Source: DATJUF01 sp035524095 (GTDB lineage Bacteria; Desulfobacterota; Binatia; Binatales; Binataceae). Taken from it: a stretch of DNA of 10,255 bases. The notes under the pieces are model-generated. The model was not told where the DNA came from. It saw only the letters and a program-made list of their open reading frames with translations, and made no database searches. The stretch lies in NCBI GenBank assembly GCA_035524095.1, contig DATKPK010000223.1, forward strand, positions 1 to 10,255. The letters are read 5' to 3'. Of the stretch, positions 1 to 7,413 are shown in pieces. The position numbers were made by a program, and so were the translations under genes. Numbering within the stretch: position 1 is the stretch's first letter; every line of letters starts with the position of its first letter.

Positions 1-2387
1 CCCTCCCACAATTTCGATCCAGGCGCCGCGATCGCCGTCGCGGCAAGCGTGACGTCGAGCGCCGTACGGTCGCGATCGGCCGGCATCTTCTTCGACATAT
101 CCCAAACCAATTCAAATGTATCGTCCGGGCCACGTTCCCCAGTCCCGATCGTGAACCATGCGCGCTTGCCTGCGACCGTGACGTATTCCATCGCGAACTC
201 GATCCCGGCGAGTTGAGCGTTAAGTTTCGCCTCGGCCGTCAGTTTGGTTCCGGTCTGGACAGCGGCGCCCTTTTCGCCGGGCGCCGTGAAAGCGATGCGA
301 ATTGATGGCATGCCCATAGGCAAGTCCCGCTGACGTTCATCGGCCTTTTCCGACAGCACCATGTCCCACATGAACACGGAACAGCCGCCAGTCCAGTTCA
401 GCATCAGGCTCATCACGAATATCCATGTGTCGTGACCGTTCGGTGTAATGCGAATCGACGCGAACCGCGGCTGACATTCGGCGAAGCCGCCGAATTTCTC
501 ATTCAGTGACATCCGAAACCAGTTGGTTGTCGAGTTATCCGCGAAGGGCTGGCCATTGAACTTCCATGACGCCACCAGGCCCGAGGATTCATCATGCAAG
601 CTCGCCTCTACCAGCGTATCGTGATCGCGTCCATCAGAGCCTTGATGAAACGACAACTGTACATCTTCGAGTTGTGGTTGATTCGTGCCGAAGAAGATCG
701 CCTTTGGGCTGGTGCGTTGACCGAATTGATGGAATCCCTCGCGCATCATGCCCCATTGAAACACCAGGCATCCTCGTTCATTGGCTGGCGCCTGGATCGT
801 AATTTTGAAATCGGCCGACTCGCCCGGGCGCACGTCGTGTGGCAAATCGATACTCGCGGGCGTGACCGTGACATCGTGCCGTTCACCGCCCCGCGACTCG
901 TCCTTCTCGCGTTGGCTCGCCGCCGCCCACGGAAAGCGGATCCCATGCCCGGTTTCCTGCTGGAGCCGGCGCACCGGTTGGAGATCGGCGAGCTTGTAGC
1001 CGCGTGCTTTGCTCCATACTGTTGCCCCGATGTTGGTATAACTGAGCGTCGTCTCGATCGTCTGACCTGGGGTCATAGACCCCGGTAGCTCCATCTTCGT
1101 GACGTTGGCATCGTCGAGAGTGTTGTGCAGCCGCGCGGGCGTGTCTTTCCGAGGCTCTTTTTCGGAAAGCTTGGCGAGGAAATCGGCCGCGCCACGGTCA
1201 CGGCTGGTGAGATGTTCCAACCCAAAATGACGCACGACCGAAGCGATGAGCGAGCTGTGCTCGTAAACCGTGTGGTCGATTGAGCCGCGTTTAACCCATG
1301 GTGATATTATCAGCACGGGCACGCGTACGCCGAGCTGGTTGAACCTGAAACCGTGCGTATGATCGACTGAGCCGTCATCTAGTGGCGCTACCTTCGGCGG
1401 CGGCACGTGATCGAAGAACCCGCCGTGCTCGTCGAACATTACGACCAGCACGCTAGTCTCCCACAGTGGCGAATTCCGCAGCTCTTCGTAAACCCGCTTG
1501 ATCAGCGCTTCCCCGGTGCGGATATCGGACGGCGGATGCATATCGTCCTCGGTACCGCCGCCTATACCCACTTCCTCCTGGCCGGAGTTCGGCTCGATGA
1601 ACACGTATGAATGGGGGAATTTCGGATCACTAATCTCTTTTTCGAAGGAATCAAGGGACTGAGCGTCCATGTCCACGGTCTGGTTGCCGATGCAAACGAC
1701 CTGAGCCAGCTTGTTCTCTATGTAAATCCGGTGCGAAAGGTGTTTTCTCGCCAGCGCGTCGTAGATTGTCCCGCGATGGAAAGTATATCTGTCCACCCCG
1801 TCCCACGCGTTGAAAATATGCCAGCCAGACGGCGAATCCGTTTGTCCAGTTGCCGAAGCGGCGTGAATAAAAAAGCGGTTAGGCCACGTGGGTCCGGGAA
1901 CAGCGGCGAACCAATGGTCACACACCATGAACTCCGCCGCGAGTTGATTCATGATCGGCAGGTGGTTGCTGTCTTGCGAATCCATCACGATCTGCGGACT
2001 GAAGGGTGGCTGCGCTATTTGGTAATCGGCGACGAAGCCGCTCATGTTGATCGGCTCTGGATATTCTCCTTTGGGCAGTTTGCCGTCCCGCGGAACCCGC
2101 TCTGGCCCGCATATCTGGCGAAGAACGTCCAGAAACTCGTGGCTCGGATCGCCCGTGAAGCTGCCTTCTCCGGCGTGCCCGGCAATCGTGAAGGTTCCCC
2201 CGGTTTTGGCCTCGAAACGATGACGGCCATCGCTGCTGACGTTCTCGAACGTCTTTCCGATCAGGTCCTCCGCTTTTGTCGGCTGGCCGGTCACCGCATC
2301 AACCCCTTCCAGACCGGCAAAACCGAAAATGTGGTCAAACGAGCGATTCTCGAGCGCCAGCACAAAAATGTGCCTTATCTCGGCCAT
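1..2387 (-). CDS. Phosphoesterase (phospholipase C/AcpA superfamily) with FW domain, C-terminus cut by window edge
   Basis: I translated this frame by hand: 795 uninterrupted codons that run off the left edge, so the stop is not seen. The N-terminal ~400 residues carry the hallmarks of the bacterial phosphoesterase family (phospholipase C, acid phosphatase AcpA): ENRSFDH at residues 13-19, GDPSHEF near 96, CDHWFAAVPGPTWPNR near 155-171, DDMHPPSDIRTGE near 290, and DEHGGFFDHVPPP near 319. The family hydrolyses phosphate esters such as phospholipid head groups. The Thr of PGPTWPNR and the acidic residues of ENR and DEHGG are the expected catalytic and metal-binding positions (family knowledge). 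Residues ~435-567 look like an NBR1-type FW domain (PGQTIETTLSYTN, VWS, VRPGESADFKI, FQWGMMREG). The rest is beta-rich, perhaps Ig-like. No signal peptide follows this start. Start chosen at 2387 because the family begins just before ENRSFDH and AAGGGGG lies 11 bases upstream. An in-frame ATG at 2498 has no good binding site. Confidence 0.93.
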   Translation of the reverse strand, partial: MAEIRHIFVLALENRSFDHIFGFAGLEGVDAVTGQPTKAEDLIGKTFENVSSDGRHRFEAKTGGTFTIAGHAGEGSFTGDPSHEFLDVLRQICGPERVPRDGKLPKGEYPEPINMSGFVADYQIAQPPFSPQIVMDSQDSNHLPIMNQLAAEFMVCDHWFAAVPGPTWPNRFFIHAASATGQTDSPSGWHIFNAWDGVDRYTFHRGTIYDALARKHLSHRIYIENKLAQVVCIGNQTVDMDAQSLDSFEKEISDPKFPHSYVFIEPNSGQEEVGIGGGTEDDMHPPSDIRTGEALIKRVYEELRNSPLWETSVLVVMFDEHGGFFDHVPPPKVAPLDDGSVDHTHGFRFNQLGVRVPVLIISPWVKRGSIDHTVYEHSSLIASVVRHFGLEHLTSRDRGAADFLAKLSEKEPRKDTPARLHNTLDDANVTKMELPGSMTPGQTIETTLSYTNIGATVWSKARGYKLADLQPVRRLQQETGHGIRFPWAAASQREKDESRGGERHDVTVTPASIDLPHDVRPGESADFKITIQAPANERGCLVFQWGMMREGFHQFGQRTSPKAIFFGTNQPQLEDVQLSFHQGSDGRDHDTLVEASLHDESSGLVASWKFNGQPFADNSTTNWFRMSLNEKFGGFAECQPRFASIRITPNGHDTWIFVMSLMLNWTGGCSVFMWDMVLSEKADERQRDLPMGMPSIRIAFTAPGEKGAAVQTGTKLTAEAKLNAQLAGIEFAMEYVTVAGKRAWFTIGTGERGPDDTFELVWDMSKKMPADRDRTALDVTLAATAIAAPGSKLWE

Positions 2388-2398
2388 GTAGTTGGAGT

Positions 2399-2405
2399 CC
2401 CCCTT
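2399..2405 (-). promoter_or_regulatory. Ribosome binding site of the phosphoesterase gene
   Basis: On the minus strand AAGGGGG lies 11 bases before the ATG at 2387. It supports this start over the in-frame ATG at 2498, whose upstream bases (TTGGGCACGCGG) are a poor Shine-Dalgarno match. Confidence 0.55.
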
Positions 2406-2690
2406 AAGAAATGAGCATCTGTTAAGAGTCGTTAGAGTCGCATAGCAAGCATCCTGGGGCAAACGAAAACCAGATCTAGACGTGAGACGGACGACCATCC
2501 GCGTGCCCAATTCCGACCTCCCAGCCCGAAAATCAGGCTCGGTTTGCTCTCCTCGCGATGAGATTCCTAAGGCGCTCTCGTCTCGTGGGGCAGGATTTTG
2601 ATTTCGCTCGACGTTCTCGAGATCGAAAGTCTCGCGTACCGAAAAAAATCGGATCGTTCGCCGCCGCTTTTCCAGTCTCGCGAATCGATG

Positions 2691-2700
2691 GCGAATTCGC
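2691..2700. repeat. 10-base perfect palindrome in the divergent intergenic region
   Basis: GCGAATTCGC is its own reverse complement. It sits about 195 bases before the monooxygenase start and about 300 before the phosphoesterase start. It could be an operator half-site pair, but a 10-base palindrome can arise by chance and no regulator gene is adjacent. Confidence 0.25.
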
Positions 2701-2878
2701 TTTTCAGACGCCACCGGAAATTGCTAGATCATCGTAATAGCAAAAGGTTAAGTCACTGAAGCATCGAATGACCGCCAATTCCGCCCCGCGCGTTGCCGCC
2801 CGGTGTGCCGTAGCAGCGGCTGGCTAAATGAACTAGGCCGAGGATTTCAGCGGCCTGCAAAATATGGTCTGTCAACAA

Positions 2879-2884
2879 AGAGGA
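2879..2884 (+). promoter_or_regulatory. Ribosome binding site of the Baeyer-Villiger monooxygenase gene
   Basis: AGAGGA lies 10 bases before the ATG at 2895, within an A-rich leader. It supports 2895 over the later in-frame ATG at 2955, which has no comparable site. Confidence 0.6.
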
Positions 2885-2894
2885 TAAAAAGAAT

Positions 2895-4538
2895 ATGGCA
2901 AGTTCGCTGGAACCTACGTCAGCAACCAAAACTCCAACTTCACCCCAAACCGGAATGGTCCAGGAATTTGACGCCATAGTTATCGGTGCTGGTGTAGCCG
3001 GACTCTATCAACTGTATAAGCTGCGTGAGGCCGGGCTTTCCGTACGATGCCTCGAGGATGGCACCGGTGTCGGCGGAACCTGGTACTGGAATCGCTATCC
3101 CGGATGCCGCTTTGATTCCGAAAGCGAAACCTATGGCTATTCGTTCTCTAAGGAACTGCTGCAAGAATGGGACTGGAAAGAGCACTATTCCGGTCAGCCG
3201 GAGAACGAGCGCTATCTCAATTACGTCGCTGATAAGTTCGACCTGCGCAAGGATATCCAGTTCAACTCCCACGTAACGGCCTTAAAGTATGACGAAAAGG
3301 CCAATCGCTGGGACGTTACACTGGAAAATGGCCAACAACTCCGCGCGCAATTCGTCGTCGCGTGCGTCGGCATCTTGTCGGCTCGCTACCTGCCGCCATT
3401 TGAAGGCGTCGATACTTTCAAGGGAGAATCATTCCATACCTCACGATGGCCCAAGGAGAAAGTTGATTTCACCGGCAAGCGCGTGGGCGTCATCGGCACC
3501 GGCGCTACCGCCGTTCAACTGATTCCGATTATCGCTAAGGAAGTAGCCCATCTTACAGTTTTCCAGCGCACGCCGAACTATTGCGCGCCTCTGCGTAACG
3601 GCTTGGTCTCCGAGGAATCGCAACGCCGTTTCAAAGAGAACTACGATTATATCCATAAGACGATTCGCCAAACGCCAGCAGGCTTTCTGCATGATTTCGA
3701 TCGCCGCAAAGCCTTGGAAGTGCCCAAAGAAGAGCGGCTAGCTGTCTATGAAGAGTTATGGGCGCAGCCGGGTTTCAAGAAATGGCTCGGCAATTTTCGC
3801 GATATCATGACCGATAGCGCCGCCAACGAAGACTTCGCTGAATTCGTGCGTAATAAGATTCGCGCGCGTGTGAAAGATCCTGTGGTCGCCGAAAAGTTGG
3901 TGCCGAAGAACCATCCGTTCGGCTCCAAGCGCATTCCCCTCGAGACTAACTATTACGAGGCCTACAACCAGGACAACGTCCTGTTAGTCGACATCAATGA
4001 GACCCCGATTGAGCGGATTACTCCCAAGGGCATTAAGTGTAGTGATAAAGAATATGAATTCGATGTAATCATCTACGCCACCGGCTTTGATGCGATTACC
4101 GGCTCGATCACGCGCATGGATATTCGCGGCGAAGGTGGCAAGTCGATCAAAGAGTATTGGGCCAACGGACCGCGAACGGTACTTGGACTGCAAACCGCGG
4201 GCTTCCCAAATTTCTTTATCGGCACCAACACTGCCTTCTGCAATTACACAGTCTGCGCCGAGCACGTCGTTGAATGGATAACCAACGCGATCAAGTACGT
4301 CCGCGACAAAGGCTATTCACTCATCGAGCCTAGTCGTGAGGCCGAAGAAGCCTGGGTGGCACACGCCAACGAGATGGGTAGTCATACCTTCCTCAGCGCC
4401 TCCAACGGCTGGTTTGTGGGCGGTAACATTCCGGGCAAGGCTCGCGCTATTTTGCTCTACGCGAACACGGCTCCGGCCTATCGGGCGAAATGTGATGAGG
4501 TAGCGGCGAAAGGTTACGAAGGATTTGAGCTTCGCTAA
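2895..4538 (+). CDS. Type I Baeyer-Villiger monooxygenase, phenylacetone monooxygenase-like
   Basis: 547 residues, close to the ~540 of phenylacetone monooxygenase (PAMO), with recognisable similarity along the whole length. This FAD enzyme uses NADPH and O2 to insert an oxygen next to a ketone carbonyl, giving an ester or lactone. Visible motifs: FAD-binding GAGVAG (31-36); GVGGTWYWNRYPG (~57-69); the Baeyer-Villiger fingerprint FKGESFHTSRWP (175-186, pattern FxGxxxHTxxWP); NADPH-binding GTGATA (201-206); ATGFD (395-399). Asp74 in GCRFDSES and Arg346 in FGSKR match the PAMO catalytic Asp66 and Arg337. The C-terminus CDEVAAKGYEGF is nearly that of PAMO. The substrate-loop segment GTNTAFCNYTVCAEHVVEW is shorter than PAMO by about two residues, so the natural substrate probably differs. 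There is no signal peptide; cytoplasmic. It stands alone, divergent from the phosphoesterase and followed by its own terminator. Confidence 0.95.
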   Translation: MASSLEPTSATKTPTSPQTGMVQEFDAIVIGAGVAGLYQLYKLREAGLSVRCLEDGTGVGGTWYWNRYPGCRFDSESETYGYSFSKELLQEWDWKEHYSGQPENERYLNYVADKFDLRKDIQFNSHVTALKYDEKANRWDVTLENGQQLRAQFVVACVGILSARYLPPFEGVDTFKGESFHTSRWPKEKVDFTGKRVGVIGTGATAVQLIPIIAKEVAHLTVFQRTPNYCAPLRNGLVSEESQRRFKENYDYIHKTIRQTPAGFLHDFDRRKALEVPKEERLAVYEELWAQPGFKKWLGNFRDIMTDSAANEDFAEFVRNKIRARVKDPVVAEKLVPKNHPFGSKRIPLETNYYEAYNQDNVLLVDINETPIERITPKGIKCSDKEYEFDVIIYATGFDAITGSITRMDIRGEGGKSIKEYWANGPRTVLGLQTAGFPNFFIGTNTAFCNYTVCAEHVVEWITNAIKYVRDKGYSLIEPSREAEEAWVAHANEMGSHTFLSASNGWFVGGNIPGKARAILLYANTAPAYRAKCDEVAAKGYEGFELR

Positions 4539-4570
4539 GCCTGCTTCGTAAAATATATAGTTCTGGCTAA

Positions 4571-4617
4571 ATCGTGCCCGTCGCCGTGAAACTCGGTGGC
4601 GGGCATGATGCATTTTT
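4571..4617 (+). terminator. Rho-independent terminator after the Baeyer-Villiger monooxygenase
   Basis: A 15-base stem (4571-4585 pairing with 4595-4609, three G-T wobble pairs) closes a nine-base loop and is followed by five T at 4613-4617. It lies 32 bases after the monooxygenase stop codon. On the minus strand there is no T-run after the hairpin, so it acts mainly on plus-strand transcription, though the stem may also slow readthrough from the convergent nitronate monooxygenase. Confidence 0.75.
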
Positions 4618-4652
4618 ACGACGCGAGAGTGGGTCGAATGTGACTCGAAGTC

Positions 4653-5747
4653 TCACGAGATACGGCCTAATGACGCCAGCTTCGCTAACGCTTCGGCGGC
4701 CAGCATCCGTGTCAATTCGCCGGCTGGAATCCGCCGCCGTGCCAGCGATGCGGCTTGGCCTGACCACAAGCTCATAAAATCTGATGAACCGGACGGCTCG
4801 GATTTGGCCCGTAGCGGAGCTACTGCAGGAGCCGCAAGCGGAAAGCCGGGTGTTGCCGACGACATCGGGCCAACCTCGCTGATCAGTCGGTTGACGATCC
4901 CTCGTGCCGGACGCCCGGTGAAAACATTCGTGACTATCGTGTCGTCATCCACAGCGCTGTCGAGCGCCTTCAGATGCAACGCGGGCGTCGCCGCCTCGGG
5001 GCAGAATAGATAAGCGGTCCCAATCTGCACCGCCGACGCTCCCAACGCTAGCGCCGCAACGATTCCCCGCGCATCGGCGATTCCGCCCGCCGCAATCACC
5101 GGAATCTTGACTGCATCCGCCACTTGGGGCACCAGCGCGAACGTGCCAACCTGTCGCGCAATATCCTCCGACAGAAAGTTGCCGCGATGGCCTCCAGCTT
5201 CCAGTCCCATCGCGATTACGGCGTCGCATCCACGCTGCTCCAGCCAGCGCGCTTCGCGGACGGTGGTCGCCGACGCGATAACTTTCGCGCCGATAGCTTT
5301 GACGCGCGCCAGCAAACTTGGCTCTGGCAGGCCGAAATGAAAGCTGATGACGCTTGGCTTGCACTCCTCGATAAGCGCACAGAAGTCCCCATCGAAAGGT
5401 CGTCTGGTCGACGACGGTAGCGGCGCTTCAGGATCGAGTCCCAACTCGACGAAGTATGGCGCCAGTCGCGTTCGCCAGGTCAGAGCGCGCACCGGATCGG
5501 CCACAGGCGGCGTGTGGCAGAAGAAATTCAGATTGAATGGTCGCGACGTCTTGCTGCGGATCAACTCGACCGCTACCCGCACCTGCTCAAGGTTCATCTG
5601 CGCGGATGGAAGCGAACCCAATCCTCCGGCTTCACTCACCGCAATTGTCATTTGCGGCGTTCCTGGCCCAGCCATTGGTGCCAGCACGATCGGCAACTCG
5701 ATACCGAAAAGGTCCAAAATGCGTCGATCAGGCCACTCCGTCATCAT
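4653..5747 (-). CDS. Nitronate monooxygenase (2-nitropropane dioxygenase family)
   Basis: 364 residues from ATG 5747. Members are FMN-dependent TIM-barrel enzymes that use O2 to oxidise alkyl nitronates (for example propionate-3-nitronate) to carbonyl compounds and nitrite. Seen here: N-terminal ELPIVLAPMAGPGTPQM, then SEAGGLGSL (FMN contact loop); NLNFFCHTPP; GLEAGGHRG with His187, matching the catalytic His of class I enzymes; AAGGIADARG near 219-228 and GASAVQIGTAYLFCPEA, the phosphate-binding end of the barrel. Length and motif order are normal for class I. A GTG at 5756 (AGGA only 2 bases away) and an ATG at 5744 are alternative starts; 5747 has AGGA 11 bases upstream. The gene converges on the Baeyer-Villiger monooxygenase, with 114 bases between stop codons, and diverges from menA. 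Family members are numerous and some have other substrates, so the exact substrate is unproven. Confidence 0.9.
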   Translation of the reverse strand: MMTEWPDRRILDLFGIELPIVLAPMAGPGTPQMTIAVSEAGGLGSLPSAQMNLEQVRVAVELIRSKTSRPFNLNFFCHTPPVADPVRALTWRTRLAPYFVELGLDPEAPLPSSTRRPFDGDFCALIEECKPSVISFHFGLPEPSLLARVKAIGAKVIASATTVREARWLEQRGCDAVIAMGLEAGGHRGNFLSEDIARQVGTFALVPQVADAVKIPVIAAGGIADARGIVAALALGASAVQIGTAYLFCPEAATPALHLKALDSAVDDDTIVTNVFTGRPARGIVNRLISEVGPMSSATPGFPLAAPAVAPLRAKSEPSGSSDFMSLWSGQAASLARRRIPAGELTRMLAAEALAKLASLGRIS

Positions 5748-5854
5748 CAATCTCACGTTCCTAAGACAGGTTGATTAAACCCTAAGTAGGAATCATCGGC
5801 GGCACAACAATCGGCGCGAACTATCAGACGCTCGCAGCGCGATCCCGTCTCGAC

Positions 5855-5860
5855 TAAAAT
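5855..5860 (+). promoter_or_regulatory. Possible -10 element upstream of menA
   Basis: TAAAAT matches five of six positions of TATAAT and lies about 55 bases before the menA start. The hexamer 17 bases upstream (TCGCAG) is a poor -35, so this is a weak candidate only. Confidence 0.2.
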
Positions 5861-5903
5861 AGCCCGCCGGAACGATTCTCCCATCGCCACGCCGGTATCG
5901 CGC

Positions 5904-5909
5904 AGGAGG
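5904..5909 (+). promoter_or_regulatory. Ribosome binding site deciding the menA start
   Basis: AGGAGG lies 5 bases before the ATG at 5915 but only 2 bases before the adjacent in-frame ATG at 5912, so the second ATG is the better start. Confidence 0.6.
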
Positions 5910-5914
5910 GCATG

Positions 5915-6871
5915 ATGACTGAGGCGGAAACCACGAGCTTACAACGCCCGTTGCGCCCGGGCACCCTTTCGGTATGGCTGCAGGCCAGCCGCGCGTGGAC
6001 CCTGGGTATGCCGTTCGTTAGCGTTTCGGTCGGCACCTTTGCTGGCCTCCGCGCTTACGACGTCTTTTCACCGATAAAATATCTGGTCGCCGCAGCCGCC
6101 GCGATGGCTCTGCAGGCCGGCGCCAACATGGTCAACGACTATTACGATTTTGCCAACGGCACCGATTCGCCGGACTGGAACTCGCCGGAAAACTTTGGCC
6201 CCGGCCTCGTCATTCAACGCGGCTTCCTGCGCCCGGAACAGGTCTGGATTGGCGGTATTGTCGCGCTAGTCTTCGGCTCGATTCTGGGGCTCTCGCTCGC
6301 CTACGTATGCGGCTGGCCGGTATTGATTCTTGGCCTGCTCGGCGTGGCCGGAGCGTATTTCTATACCGGCGCGCCGCTCAGCCTGGCCTACCATGGGCTC
6401 GGCGACTTGATGGTCTTTACTCTCATGGGCCCCGGTTACGTCCTCGGTGCACACTACGTTCAAGCCCTCCATTTTTCGTGGACCGCTGCGATCGCCTCTA
6501 TTCCGATGGGCTGTCTCTGCTCAGGCGTCCTCCAGGCGAACAACCTGCGCGATATCGACAACGATAGCGCGCATGGCAAATGGACCATGGCGGCGCTGCT
6601 TGGGCGCAACCGGGCGGTGACTGAATTGATGGTCACGAATACCGTCGCCTATCTGGCCGTGATCGTCGGCGCAATAACCGGATTTTTACCATGGCCTGCG
6701 CTAGCCGCCCTCGTCACTGCACCGCGAGCACTCGAGGAGGTCCGGCTTGTCGGACAAGGGCCGGACGCTGAGCGGCATAACCGCGCGATGGCCCTCTCGG
6801 GTCAATTACAATTCGAATTCGGCCTGCTTCTTACGGCCGGTCTGATCGTTGGATGGTTTCTCGGGAAATAG
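5915..6871 (+). CDS. menA: 1,4-dihydroxy-2-naphthoate polyprenyltransferase (MenA), UbiA superfamily
   Basis: 318 residues; an integral membrane UbiA-type prenyltransferase. MenA joins a polyprenyl diphosphate to 1,4-dihydroxy-2-naphthoate with loss of CO2 and diphosphate, giving demethylmenaquinone. Both Asp-rich Mg-diphosphate motifs are present: NDYYDFANGTDSPD starting near residue 74, and NNLRDIDNDSAHGKWT with its first Asp near 213. The NDYYD..GTD form is typical of MenA rather than of 4-hydroxybenzoate transferase UbiA. Several hydrophobic helices are evident (for example residues ~50-70, ~110-150, ~165-205, ~240-270 and a C-terminal helix ending at the stop). Length is normal for the family. 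No other men or ubi gene is in the window; the gene is divergent from nitronate monooxygenase and convergent with the small unknown gene. The assignment to the menaquinone pathway rests on the motif form and could be changed only by finding a different aromatic substrate. Confidence 0.92.
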   Translation: MTEAETTSLQRPLRPGTLSVWLQASRAWTLGMPFVSVSVGTFAGLRAYDVFSPIKYLVAAAAAMALQAGANMVNDYYDFANGTDSPDWNSPENFGPGLVIQRGFLRPEQVWIGGIVALVFGSILGLSLAYVCGWPVLILGLLGVAGAYFYTGAPLSLAYHGLGDLMVFTLMGPGYVLGAHYVQALHFSWTAAIASIPMGCLCSGVLQANNLRDIDNDSAHGKWTMAALLGRNRAVTELMVTNTVAYLAVIVGAITGFLPWPALAALVTAPRALEEVRLVGQGPDAERHNRAMALSGQLQFEFGLLLTAGLIVGWFLGK

Positions 6872-7071
6872 CCCGAAATCATATGCGCGGGGTTTGGAAA
6901 GGCTCACTCGCTTGCGACGCCCTGCCGCATTAGAGACAGAGGCGCAGCGACCAAACGGGTTTCCGAAGTGCGTTGGAGAGAAAGAAGGGATCAGCTAATC
7001 GCTCAGGACTGCGGGTTCATGCCGAGGACCCTTCCTCAACCCATCAAACTCGCCAGCCGCCAACAATCCGA

Positions 7072-7413
7072 TTAGTGCGGTGTTTCCTGCGCAGCCAGTA
7101 GTCCGAGGTCGCGCAACAAACGCGCTGTCGGTTCATTGCGGCGCCGCCAGAATTGGATTGCAGCACGTACCAAAGCAAAGGCTTCTTCCTGGCTCATCTT
7201 GCTCAAACGTTCCGAAAGCGAGTCGCTGTCGGTGGCCCATTTCTGATCGAGACCCTCTGCACGGCTGACCTCAATCATTTCCGACCACATTCTTTCCGTA
7301 AACTGCGGGCTGAGCCATAAGGCCCTCAGCGCTTCACATAAGAACGCCGCCTCAGCGAAGTTCAAGCCGATCCCTTCGAGCAATCCATGATCGTTGGCAG
7401 ACCGTGATGGCAT
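7072..7413 (-). CDS. Small helical protein of unknown function
   Basis: 113 residues, not recognised. Its composition looks like a real protein: amphipathic helices with regularly spaced hydrophobics (LNFAEAAFLCEALRALWL near 17-34, then MWSEMIEVSRAEGL), a charged middle, SLSERLSKMSQEEAFALV, and a Trp-containing helix ending FWRRRNEPTARLLRDLGL. There is no signal peptide, membrane segment or Cys/His metal site. The start ATG at 7413 has GGGGTGAG about 5 bases upstream, a fair binding site. It lies convergent with menA, 200 bases apart, and divergent from the MMPL exporter, so it might act with or regulate the exporter, but nothing in the sequence proves this and no helix-turn-helix is obvious. 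The opposite strand has only short, low-quality frames here. Confidence 0.65.
   Translation of the reverse strand: MPSRSANDHGLLEGIGLNFAEAAFLCEALRALWLSPQFTERMWSEMIEVSRAEGLDQKWATDSDSLSERLSKMSQEEAFALVRAAIQFWRRRNEPTARLLRDLGLLAAQETPH

Larger units (their letters stand above)
2388..2894. other. Divergent intergenic region, about 500 bases, no gene recognised
   Basis: This stretch lies between the start codons of the divergent phosphoesterase and Baeyer-Villiger monooxygenase genes, so promoters for both should lie here. I see no convincing -35/-10 pair. The phosphoesterase frame stays open upstream to a TAG near 2728, but the translation shows no family motif and only one ATG (2498). Local structure includes a tandem-like AGAGTCGTT/AGAGTCG near 2425-2440, two copies of AGTCTCGCG (2628-2636 and 2674-2682), the palindrome TCTCGAGA (near 2614-2621) and the palindrome GCGAATTCGC (2691-2700). 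No hairpin followed by a T-run was found. Confidence 0.6.

Noticed and set aside
594..1088. Open plus-strand frame of 164 codons
   Set aside because: It lies antisense to the FW-domain part of the phosphoesterase and has an Arg-rich, unstructured composition.
1611..2414. Open plus-strand frame of 267 codons
   Set aside because: It is antisense to the phosphoesterase, whose minus-strand frame carries the family motifs without interruption. The plus-strand translation has no recognisable domain.
2753..2977. Minus-strand 74-codon frame spanning the monooxygenase start
   Set aside because: It overlaps the N-terminus of a clear gene on the other strand and has no motif or good ribosome binding site.
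4945..5778. Several frames of 75-143 codons overlapping the nitronate monooxygenase
   Set aside because: They are other-frame readings of a gene with strong family motifs; compositions are Arg/Ser/Ala-rich as expected of GC-rich shadow frames.
6872..7071. Possible terminator between menA and the small gene
   Set aside because: The only complementary stretches (for example GGGT/ACCC near 7013-7031) are too short and have no T-run, so no terminator could be supported.
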